A stretch of DNA of 47,913 nt from Roseateles sp. Its GTDB lineage: Bacteria; Pseudomonadota; Gammaproteobacteria; Burkholderiales; Burkholderiaceae_C. The stretch spans positions 1 through 47,913 of the forward strand of contig JADMJQ010000179.1 of NCBI GenBank assembly GCA_018780415.1, in the 5' to 3' direction. A program made the translations under genes and the position numbers. This document shows positions 20,378 to 28,414 of this stretch, one piece after another. Position 1 is the first letter of the stretch, and every line of letters starts with the position of its first letter. The notes beneath the pieces are model-generated. The model worked only from the letters and a program-made list of their open reading frames with translations, was not told the origin of the DNA and searched no databases.

Positions 20378-23170
20378 TCAGAATTTATAACTTGCACCCA
20401 GCAAGACCGTACGGCCCCACTTGATGTACTCAAGCGGGCGGTCTTTGGTGCCGGCATAGGTCTGGAAGGCTGCATCTGCCAAGTTGTTGACTTGCAGCAG
20501 CAGGCCCAGGCCCTTCAGGCTGCCTTGGTTGAAGCTGTAGCCAATTTGCGCGTCGGTGATGTTCTCGCCCACCACATAACGCACGGTCCGGTTGCCATTG
20601 AAGTTACCGATTTCGCCGATGAAGTCGGAACGACGACGCTGGCTGATGCGGGCTTCGAAGCCTGAGTTCTCGTAATAGAAGGTCAGGCTGCTGACGTTCT
20701 TGGACAGGCCCGGCAAGGTGATGTCGGCCTCACCGACGGCACTGACGCTACCTGGATCGGGCTTGATCTTGATATTGCTGTTGGTGATCGAGGTGCTGGC
20801 CGAGATACCAAAACCACTCAACACAGGCGTGAGCAGATTGAAGGGCAAGGAAGCCGACAACTCAAGACCTTGCAGCTTGCCGCCCTTGCCGTTGAAGGCC
20901 GAGCGGTACTGACCGATCGTCTGCGCAGGTGGCGAGCCGGGAGGCGGCACATAGCCGGCCACGAACGGCGAGAAGTCAACTTCGCGGCTGTCTTCGTAGA
21001 TATAGGTCTTCAGGTCCTTGTAGTACCCAGCCACGGCCACATAAGCCTTGGTGGCGAAGTACTTTTCATAGGACAAGTCGAAGGCATTGGCCTTCCAAGG
21101 GTCCAACTGCGGGTTGCCGCCGTTGGCACTTGGCTTGCCAGTTGCTTTATCGACGTTGAAGTCCAAGGCAGCGCGCAGTTGGTCAACGCGCGGGCGTGCG
21201 GTCTGCTGAGCCGCACCGAAGCGCACGGTCTGGTCATTGCCCAGGCCGAAGACCAAGTTCAGTTGTGGCAGCACATCGGTGAACTTTTTGCCATCGCTGA
21301 AAGGCTTGACCTGTTGGCCAGCCGGCGCCGTGCCGTCCCAATAGTTGGCGCTTGAGGATTGATCGACGTTCTGTACCTGCACACCGATATTGCCGCGCAG
21401 CGTGATGCTGCCCAGGTTGGAATCGATATTGGCCATCGCGTAGGCGGTGCTGGTCTTCTCGTAGACATTCCAGGCCTTGGCGATCAGGTAGTCTTTATCG
21501 TCGACCGGGTTGAAGCTCATGTACTTGGCGACCGAACCGGGCACGTTCCAGGCCGGGATGGAACCCAGATTGGAGCCGGCAAAGCTGAGGTCGACCGGCG
21601 CGTATTGCAGATCCGACGAGATCGTGGTTTCACCTTGCTTGCCCAGCAGGATGTCGCCTTCGGGCTGGCGCTTTTTCTTCGAGCGATCGGCATAGTTGAA
21701 GCCGATATCAAAGTCAGCAAAGTAGCTGCTCATCGACTCCGGCGCGGGAATCTTGGCCGCAAGCTTGAAGCTCTTCAGCTCGTCTTCGACGCTTGGCGTG
21801 CGGCCATAGCCGGAGCCGTAAATACTGTTGCGCAGGAACAGCTTGCTCGGGTCCGAATAGTCACGGGCCGGGTTCATGGTCATGAAGCCGTCGTTCGGGA
21901 AGGCCACGGTCAGCACATCCAATTGCTTGGACGGCACCAACTGCGTGTTGTTCTCGAGGTAGAGCTCTTCACGCTTGGCCTTGGAGTAGCCGAGGTCGGC
22001 CACCATCGAGGCGCCGCCAAGCTTGAAGGCGTTGTTCCAGCCGAGCGCGTTGATCTTGTCTTCGCGCTTGTTGTACTGGCCGCGCACCAGCGGATAGACA
22101 TTGGTGACGACGCCGCCGACCACGGTGTTGGTTGCATTGACGGTGGACGAGGTCCAGTTACAAGCCGGCTGGCAAGGGTAGTCGCCGTTGTAGTACAGGT
22201 GCGATTCGAACTGATTGGACGTGTCCTCTTGGGTCGCCTTGGAGGTGAACATGTCCAGCGTGCTGCTGAAGTCTGCCGAAGGCTTCCATTCCAGCGTGGC
22301 CATCAGGCCGTCACGCTTGGTCGAGCCGGTGCGGCGCAAGGCCTTGACACCATCGGTCAGGTACGCGCCTGCCGCAACGCCGGGACGCTTCCCGCCGTCC
22401 GAAGGATTGGCGAAGAAGGGCTCGTAGGTACCGGTCTGGTTTTCCTGCACCGGTGTTTCTTGATGCGCGTAGCCGATCGCCAGGCCCAGCGTGCGGTTGG
22501 CAAACTGGTCGATATAGCTGGCGCTGAAGCGGTTACCGCGGTCGCTGGAGTCGGCTGCCGAGCCGAGCGAGTTCTGCGAGACGCGGCAGTTCAGGGCCAC
22601 CACCGACTTGCCAAAGTTCAAGGGGCGCACGGTCTGCATATCGATCGTGCCGGACAAGCCCTGGCCAACCATGGCCGCGTTCGGCGTCTTGTAGACGACC
22701 ACGCCGCTCAAGAGTTCGGACGGGTATTGGTCAAACTCCACCGAGCGGTTGTCACCAGTGCTGACCAGCTCGCGGCCGTTCAGCAAGGTGGTGGCGAAGT
22801 CGGGCGACAAGCCGCGCACGCTGATCACCGAAGCACGCCCGGCCGAGCGCTGGGCCGACAAACCCGGCAGGCGCGAGATTGCCTCGGCGATGCTGTTGTC
22901 CGGCAGCTTGCCGATGTCTTCGGCCGAAACCGCCTCGACGATGGAGTCGGAATTCTTCTTGACCGAGATGGCCGCCTCGATGCCGCGGCGAATGCCGGTC
23001 ACGGTGACGGTATCCAAAGTGTTCCCGGCCGCGGGCGTGGCCGGCGCCTGCTGGGCAAAGCCGGCCGAGGCCAGCGCCAACAAACCGCAGCCTATGGCCA
23101 CCGGCTTGAACTTAAAAACCTCGCGCTGCAGCACGGACATCTGCTTGCGCTTCTCTACGGAAGTACTCAT
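20378..23170 (-). CDS. TonB-dependent receptor, likely maltodextrin-specific by context
   Basis: 930 aa; VTVTGIRRGIEAAISVKKNSDSIVEAVSAEDIGKLPDNSIAEAISRLPGLSAQR plug, C-terminal barrel strand WGRTVLLGASYKF. Confidence 0.93.
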   Translation of the reverse strand: MSTSVEKRKQMSVLQREVFKFKPVAIGCGLLALASAGFAQQAPATPAAGNTLDTVTVTGIRRGIEAAISVKKNSDSIVEAVSAEDIGKLPDNSIAEAISRLPGLSAQRSAGRASVISVRGLSPDFATTLLNGRELVSTGDNRSVEFDQYPSELLSGVVVYKTPNAAMVGQGLSGTIDMQTVRPLNFGKSVVALNCRVSQNSLGSAADSSDRGNRFSASYIDQFANRTLGLAIGYAHQETPVQENQTGTYEPFFANPSDGGKRPGVAAGAYLTDGVKALRRTGSTKRDGLMATLEWKPSADFSSTLDMFTSKATQEDTSNQFESHLYYNGDYPCQPACNWTSSTVNATNTVVGGVVTNVYPLVRGQYNKREDKINALGWNNAFKLGGASMVADLGYSKAKREELYLENNTQLVPSKQLDVLTVAFPNDGFMTMNPARDYSDPSKLFLRNSIYGSGYGRTPSVEDELKSFKLAAKIPAPESMSSYFADFDIGFNYADRSKKKRQPEGDILLGKQGETTISSDLQYAPVDLSFAGSNLGSIPAWNVPGSVAKYMSFNPVDDKDYLIAKAWNVYEKTSTAYAMANIDSNLGSITLRGNIGVQVQNVDQSSSANYWDGTAPAGQQVKPFSDGKKFTDVLPQLNLVFGLGNDQTVRFGAAQQTARPRVDQLRAALDFNVDKATGKPSANGGNPQLDPWKANAFDLSYEKYFATKAYVAVAGYYKDLKTYIYEDSREVDFSPFVAGYVPPPGSPPAQTIGQYRSAFNGKGGKLQGLELSASLPFNLLTPVLSGFGISASTSITNSNIKIKPDPGSVSAVGEADITLPGLSKNVSSLTFYYENSGFEARISQRRRSDFIGEIGNFNGNRTVRYVVGENITDAQIGYSFNQGSLKGLGLLLQVNNLADAAFQTYAGTKDRPLEYIKWGRTVLLGASYKF

Positions 23171-23255
23171 CGATTTGTCTCCTCAAGCTTCAAAAAAGTG
23201 GACCTAGACAACGGGCGTTGCACGAAGGGATAGAGAGCCGAACGTCTCAACGCTA

Positions 23256-23287
23256 TTTGTACCAAAACTAGATTTTTTTGGTACAAA
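23256..23287. promoter_or_regulatory. Interrupted perfect palindrome upstream of the TonB-dependent receptor
   Basis: TTTGTACCAAAA-CTAGATTT-TTTTGGTACAAA; 12-bp arms, 8-nt spacer. Confidence 0.6.
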
Positions 23288-23357
23288 CGTAAACCCTAGA
23301 CGTTGCTTTACTACTACCAATTTCCGGAAAACTACATTCAAAAATCAAGGGTTTACG
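23288..23357. repeat. 10-bp perfect inverted repeat pair CGTAAACCCT ... AGGGTTTACG
   Basis: Arms at 23288-23297 and 23348-23357, 50-nt spacing, directly adjoining the 23256-23287 palindrome. Confidence 0.6.
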
Positions 23358-23419
23358 CGATATTTTTTGATCTTTTCTGGCAATAGAGCCACTTCAAGAC
23401 CAATTTCAAACCTTTACTT

Positions 23420-23434
23420 TGTACTTCAACTACA
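23420..23434. promoter_or_regulatory. HexR-like site upstream of TonB-dependent receptor
   Basis: TGTACT-TCA-ACTACA, one arm mismatch versus TGTAGT-N3-ACTACA. Confidence 0.45.
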
Positions 23435-23477
23435 AGTCGAAGTTCGTAAAACTACAGCGCCATGGGCATGGCCAGCC

Positions 23478-24491
23478 TCAGTCGTGCTGCTGCTCAAGCG
23501 CCAGCGCGGCGCCGCTGAGTGCCGCCAAGGTATCGGTGATCAAAGCGGTCGGGATGCCGGCCAGATAGTCGCGAAAGCGGCCCTTGGCCTCGAAGCGCTC
23601 ACGGAAACGCGAGGCAAAGAAACGCTCGCCCAGGCGCGGCACGATGCCGCCGCCGATATAGACGCCGCCGCGCGCACCCAAGGTCAGCGCCACATTGCCG
23701 GCAAAGCCACCCAGCAGCGCGCAAAACACCTCCAGCGTTTCCACGCAGATCGCGTCGGCGCCGGCCAGGCCGCGCTCAACAATCAGCTCGGCGCTCAGGG
23801 CCCGGTAGCCCGGCGCAGCACGCACCGCCGCCACCGCGCCATGCAACATCGGCAGGCCGATGCCGGACAAAAAGCGTTCCGCCGACACATGTTCAAAGCT
23901 GCGCCGCATATGGGCCAGCAACTCGCTTTCAAAATCATCAAAGGGCGCCAGCGTCATATGCCCACCCTCGCCGGGCAAGGCCACCCATTCGCCGCCGGCC
24001 AGCACCACCCCGGCCACACCCAGGCCGGTGCCCGGCCCGATCACCGCCAAGGTATTGAGGCCGGCCGACAACCCCTGGCGCGGCAGGCCGGTGACATCGC
24101 ACCACTGGCGCACCTGACTGGGCTGCAGCTTGGGCAGGGACAGCGCCAGAGCCTCGAAATCATTCAAGACCAAGAACGCCTCCAGCCCCAGCGCCCGCTG
24201 CACCTCGGCGCGCGAAAAGCCCCAATGGCCATTGGTCAACTCGACGCTGTCACCGACCACGGCCGTCGCGACGGCAAAAGCCGCCCGCTTGGGCGCCGCC
24301 TCAAGCGGGCCACCCAGGAGCGGGCGCAGCATTTGCAAATAGGCGCGCACGGCCGCCACCGGGCCGGCGTGGTCGGCCACCGGCATCACCGCGATATGCG
24401 CGACCTCGGCGCCGCGCGCCGCCAGCCAACCAAAACGGGCATTGCTGCCGCCGATATCGGCCACCAGGCAAGGATAGGCAGCGGCGCTCAT
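23478..24491 (-). CDS. glk: Glucokinase (Glk family)
   Basis: 337 aa; YPCLVADIGGSNARFGWLA, LVLNDFEALALSLP, VIGPGTGLGVAGVVL, GGVYIGGGIVPRLGERF. Confidence 0.93.
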   Translation of the reverse strand: MSAAAYPCLVADIGGSNARFGWLAARGAEVAHIAVMPVADHAGPVAAVRAYLQMLRPLLGGPLEAAPKRAAFAVATAVVGDSVELTNGHWGFSRAEVQRALGLEAFLVLNDFEALALSLPKLQPSQVRQWCDVTGLPRQGLSAGLNTLAVIGPGTGLGVAGVVLAGGEWVALPGEGGHMTLAPFDDFESELLAHMRRSFEHVSAERFLSGIGLPMLHGAVAAVRAAPGYRALSAELIVERGLAGADAICVETLEVFCALLGGFAGNVALTLGARGGVYIGGGIVPRLGERFFASRFRERFEAKGRFRDYLAGIPTALITDTLAALSGAALALEQQHD

Positions 24492-24797
24492 GCCGCCTCA
24501 CTCAAGGACAGCCGCCCGGACCAACAAGTATTTGCTCGCACGATAGATCTCGACTCGAAAGGCCCGCGGCGGCCTGCGCCCACCGCGGGCTGATGTTGAA
24601 TTGGCCGCCGACCCCAAGACCGACAACCTCATGACGCATTCGCCGTTCGGACAAGGTAACAAAACTACATTCACAACGCAATAGCGCCTTTCCCGAATTG
24701 GTCGCAAAAGCCGAGTTCCGCTGGTTTTATTGGCAAGTAGCCTCAAAAGCTACGGGCTGACTGTGCGGCAGGCCGGCCAGCAAGTCATCGGAGAATC

Positions 24798-24812
24798 TGT
24801 AGTCAAGTTACA
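24798..24812. promoter_or_regulatory. HexR-like site upstream of glk-hexR fusion gene
   Basis: TGTAGT-CAA-GTTACA (reverse: TGTAAC-TTG-ACTACA), 133 bp upstream of the start codon. Confidence 0.45.
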
Positions 24813-24945
24813 TTTTTCAAGATTGGGCCGTCCGCGGCCGCAGGCGCCCGGGTTAGCGCGACGGCGGACAGCCCCATAATGCTGCGCACCGCCCAGCCCA
24901 TGCCGACCCGCCTTTAGGTCGCACACCCAAGACCACCCCAGCGCC

Positions 24946-26880
24946 ATGTCCTCGACCTTTGACAGCCCCCGCCTGATTGCCGACATCGGTGGCACCTATG
25001 CACGCTTTGCGCTCGAGACCAGCCCCGGCGAGTTCAGCCAGATTGCCTCGCTGCGCTGCGCCGACTACGCCGACTTTCACGCCACGGTCAGCGCCTATCT
25101 GGCCAATTTGACCGGCCTGGAAGCGGCTAACCCGATCGAACATGCGGCCATCGCCATCGCCTACCCGGTCGAGGACGATCTGGTGCGCATGACCAATTAC
25201 CACTGGCAGTTCTCGATCGAGGAGATGCGCCAGCGCCTCAAGCTCGACACCCTGGTGGTCGTCAATGACTTCACCGCCTTGGCGATGGCACTGCCCAAGC
25301 TGAACGCCAACGAAGTGCGGCAGATCGGCGGCGGCCAGGCGCGCATGCCCAGCGTGATCGGCCTGCTCGGCTCGGGCACCGGCCTGGGGCTGTCGGGCCT
25401 GATCCCGGCCGGGGACGCCTGGGTCGCGCTGGGCACCGAGGGTGGCCACACCGCTTTCGCGCCGCGCGACGAGCGCGAGATCGCGGTGCTGCGCTATGCG
25501 ATGCGGCAGTTCGAGCATGTCTCGTTTGAGCGCCTGCTGTCCGGTCCCGGCCTGGTCTTGATCTACCGCGCCTTGGCCGAACGGGCCGGCTTGGCCGCGC
25601 TAGACATCCATGCGCCCGAGATCACCTTGCGCGCGCTGGAGCAAAGCGATCCCTTGTGCGAGGAAACGCTGGAGGTGTTTTGTGCCGTGCTGGGCACCGC
25701 CGCGGCCGACTTGGCCGTGACCCTGGGTGCCTTCGGCGGCATCTATATTGGCGGCGGCATCGTGCCCAAGCTGGGCGAGTATTTCACGCGCTCCTGCTTC
25801 AGAAAGCGCTTCGAGGACAAGGGCCGCTTCAGCGCCTATGTGGCGGCGATCCCGACCTTCGTCATCACCGCCGAACATGCCACCTTCAAGGGCGCCTCGG
25901 CGATTCTGGAGGCGCAGCTGCGCAATTTGCAGACCAGCCCGGGCGCCGGCCTGCTGGGCCAGATCCGGCGCGCGCGCCCCGAGCTATCGCCGGCCGAGCT
26001 GCGCGTGGCCGAACACATCCTGGCGCATCCGCGCTCGGCGCTGAACGACCCGATCGCCACCATCGCCCGCGCCGCCCAGGTCAGCCAGCCCACCGTGATC
26101 CGCTTTTGCCGCACCCTGGGCTGCGAGGGCCTGTCCGACTTCAAGCTGCGCCTGGCCTCGGGGCTGACCGGCACCGTGCCGGTCACGCATACCCAAGTCA
26201 ATCTGGACGACTCGATGCTGGAGCTGGGCGCCAAGGTATTGGGCAATACGGCTTCAGCGATTTTGCAGGTGCGCAGCCAGCTCAACCGCGACATGATGGC
26301 GCGCGCCGTCGAGCTGCTGCTGCATGCCGGGCGGATCGAGTTCTATGCCTTGGGCCATTACGGCGTGGTGGCGCAAGACGCCGAGTACAAATTCCTGCGT
26401 TTCGGCATGCCCAGCTCGGCCTACACCGACCCGCGCCTGCAATTGCTAGCCGCCAATGTCTTGAAGCCCGGCGATGTGGCCGTGGTGATCAGCAATAGCG
26501 GGCGCCTGCCCGAGCTGCTGGAGGTGGTGGAGAAAGCGCATCAGCGCGGCGCCTTTGTGGTGGCCATCACGGCCGGCCAGTCACCGCTGGCGCGCAAGGC
26601 CGACGTGACCTTGATCGTCGATCACACCGAAGACGTGGAAACCCATGTGCCGATGGTCAGCCGCATCCTGCATCTGCTGGTGATCGACATCTTGGCGGTC
26701 GGCGTGGCGATGCGGCGCAATGCCGATGGGCTGGACCCACTCGGCGACTCCGCCCTGCTGGCGCTGGACGAACCCGGCCGTGCCGCCGATACCAGCAGCG
26801 GCCAGCCACAGGCCAAGCGCACCGCGCCCGGCGTCAGCCTGGCGTCACCGCTGGCGCGCTTGACGTCGCACAGTCGCTGA
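24946..26880 (+). CDS. Bifunctional glucokinase / RpiR-family (HexR-like) transcriptional regulator
   Basis: 644 aa; N-terminal Glk (LIADIGGTYARFAL, GGIYIGGGIVPKLGEYF) joined to RpiR HTH (LRVAEHILAHPRSALNDPIATIARAAQVSQPTVIRFCRTLGCEGLSDFKLRL) and SIS domain (GDVAVVISNSGRLPELLEVVEKA). Confidence 0.95.
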   Translation: MSSTFDSPRLIADIGGTYARFALETSPGEFSQIASLRCADYADFHATVSAYLANLTGLEAANPIEHAAIAIAYPVEDDLVRMTNYHWQFSIEEMRQRLKLDTLVVVNDFTALAMALPKLNANEVRQIGGGQARMPSVIGLLGSGTGLGLSGLIPAGDAWVALGTEGGHTAFAPRDEREIAVLRYAMRQFEHVSFERLLSGPGLVLIYRALAERAGLAALDIHAPEITLRALEQSDPLCEETLEVFCAVLGTAAADLAVTLGAFGGIYIGGGIVPKLGEYFTRSCFRKRFEDKGRFSAYVAAIPTFVITAEHATFKGASAILEAQLRNLQTSPGAGLLGQIRRARPELSPAELRVAEHILAHPRSALNDPIATIARAAQVSQPTVIRFCRTLGCEGLSDFKLRLASGLTGTVPVTHTQVNLDDSMLELGAKVLGNTASAILQVRSQLNRDMMARAVELLLHAGRIEFYALGHYGVVAQDAEYKFLRFGMPSSAYTDPRLQLLAANVLKPGDVAVVISNSGRLPELLEVVEKAHQRGAFVVAITAGQSPLARKADVTLIVDHTEDVETHVPMVSRILHLLVIDILAVGVAMRRNADGLDPLGDSALLALDEPGRAADTSSGQPQAKRTAPGVSLASPLARLTSHSR

Positions 26881-28276
26881 CCTTCGCCGCCCGCACCCGC
26901 CGATGCGCCGCCCGCGCGCTGGGCACCCAGGCCTGGGTGGCCCAGCGGCGCCACATCAACAGCCCCCTGATCCACTCATCCAGCGCATAGGCAATCCACA
27001 AGCCCGGCAGCCCCAGGTCCAGGTAAACAGCCAGCACCCAGCTGCCGCCGGCCAGCACCAGCAGCATCGACGCCGCGCCGGCAATGACCGGGTAGCGCGC
27101 ATCGCCAGCGGCACGCAGCGCATTGATGACGACCAGATTGAAGGTGCGCCCCGGCTCCAGCAGCACCGTCAGCCACAGCAGCGTCACGCCGGCCGCGATG
27201 ATGTCGGGGTCTTGGGTGAACCAGCTCATCAGCCATGGCCCGGCCAGCGCGGCGGACGCGGCCACCACCACGCTGACCACCAGGCCGCGCGCCAAGGCCC
27301 GTCGCACCAGGCTATGCGCCGCATGCAGGCGGCCGGCGCCGATCAGATGCCCGACCACGATCTCGACCGCGAAACCGGTGGCAATGCCGAACATCATCAC
27401 AAAACCCATCAGCTGCAGCGCATAGGCCTGCGTGGCCAAGACAGTCGCGCCGAGGCCGGCGGCCACACCGACACTGACCATGAAGGCCAGCCGGTAGGCG
27501 ATGTTTTCGGCCGCCCCCGGCAGGCCGATATGCAAGACCGCCGCCAACTCCGGGCCGGGCACACGCCACCAATCGCCCCAGCGCGGCACTATCCCTAAGC
27601 GCACACGCCAGAAAAACAAATGCAGCGCCAGCCCCAAGGCCCGGCTCAGGGCCAACGCGACGGCAAAACCGGGCAGGCCGAGTGCCGGCAAGGGCCCCCA
27701 GCCCAGCATCAAGGGCAGGGCGAGCAGCAGATGGCAAATTTGCATCACCACCACCACGGCCAGCGCCTCACGGCTGCGCAGGTGTGCGCGCATCACGCTG
27801 GACATCGAGGCGTTCCAGGCATCCAGCAGCAAGGCCGGCGCCAGCGCCTGCAAAAACGGGGTGGCCAGCGGCAAGACCTCGGGCGGCGCATTCATCAGGC
27901 GCAGCAAGGGAGCCGCCATCAGCAGCGCCGCCAAGGCCGTCAAGCCGCCGACCCAGCTGCTGGCGCCCAGCACTGCACGCGCCACCGCATCGGCCGCCGC
28001 GCGCCGCCCGGCGCCCAGGTTTTGCGTCAGCACCACGCTGACGCCGGCGCCGATGACGCGGAACAAGATGAACAAGGTGGCCGACACCTGCACGCTGAGG
28101 GCAAAGGCGGCGGCCGAAGCGTCCGAGATGCGCGCCGCCAGGGCCGTGCCGACCATGCCCAGCGCGATCGCCAGCCACAGCTCCATGAACAAGGGCCAGG
28201 CGAGGCTGAGCAAGCGCGGGGCCGGTGGGGTGGCAGGGGCTTGGGCGTGGGCTTTGGCGTGGTCTGAAGTTGACAT
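26834..28276 (-). CDS. MATE-family efflux transporter
   Basis: Multi-span hydrophobic protein; LSLAWPLFMELWLAIALGMVGTALAARISDASAAAFALS, VLTQNLGAGRRAAADAV, EIVVGHLIGAGRLHAAH; start at MSTSDHAKA (28276) preferred over 28405. Confidence 0.87.
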   Translation of the reverse strand: MSTSDHAKAHAQAPATPPAPRLLSLAWPLFMELWLAIALGMVGTALAARISDASAAAFALSVQVSATLFILFRVIGAGVSVVLTQNLGAGRRAAADAVARAVLGASSWVGGLTALAALLMAAPLLRLMNAPPEVLPLATPFLQALAPALLLDAWNASMSSVMRAHLRSREALAVVVVMQICHLLLALPLMLGWGPLPALGLPGFAVALALSRALGLALHLFFWRVRLGIVPRWGDWWRVPGPELAAVLHIGLPGAAENIAYRLAFMVSVGVAAGLGATVLATQAYALQLMGFVMMFGIATGFAVEIVVGHLIGAGRLHAAHSLVRRALARGLVVSVVVAASAALAGPWLMSWFTQDPDIIAAGVTLLWLTVLLEPGRTFNLVVINALRAAGDARYPVIAGAASMLLVLAGGSWVLAVYLDLGLPGLWIAYALDEWIRGLLMWRRWATQAWVPSARAAHRRVRAAKVSDCATSSAPAVTPG

Positions 28277-28414
28277 TGAGGAAGCTGGCGGACCACTTGG
28301 CGCGGCCGAATAAGTAGACTGCGGAACCTTGCAACGATTGTTGCGCCCGCCGGCTGCCTTGGCATCCACCCCCTCAGTTGAGTTTGCCCGGCCGCCCGCG
28401 CCCACCTACCCGCC

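Noticed and set aside
21359-23233. 624-aa plus-strand ORF antisense to the TonB-dependent receptor
   Set aside because: Shadow ORF; the opposite strand encodes a full receptor with signal peptide, plug and C-terminal strand.
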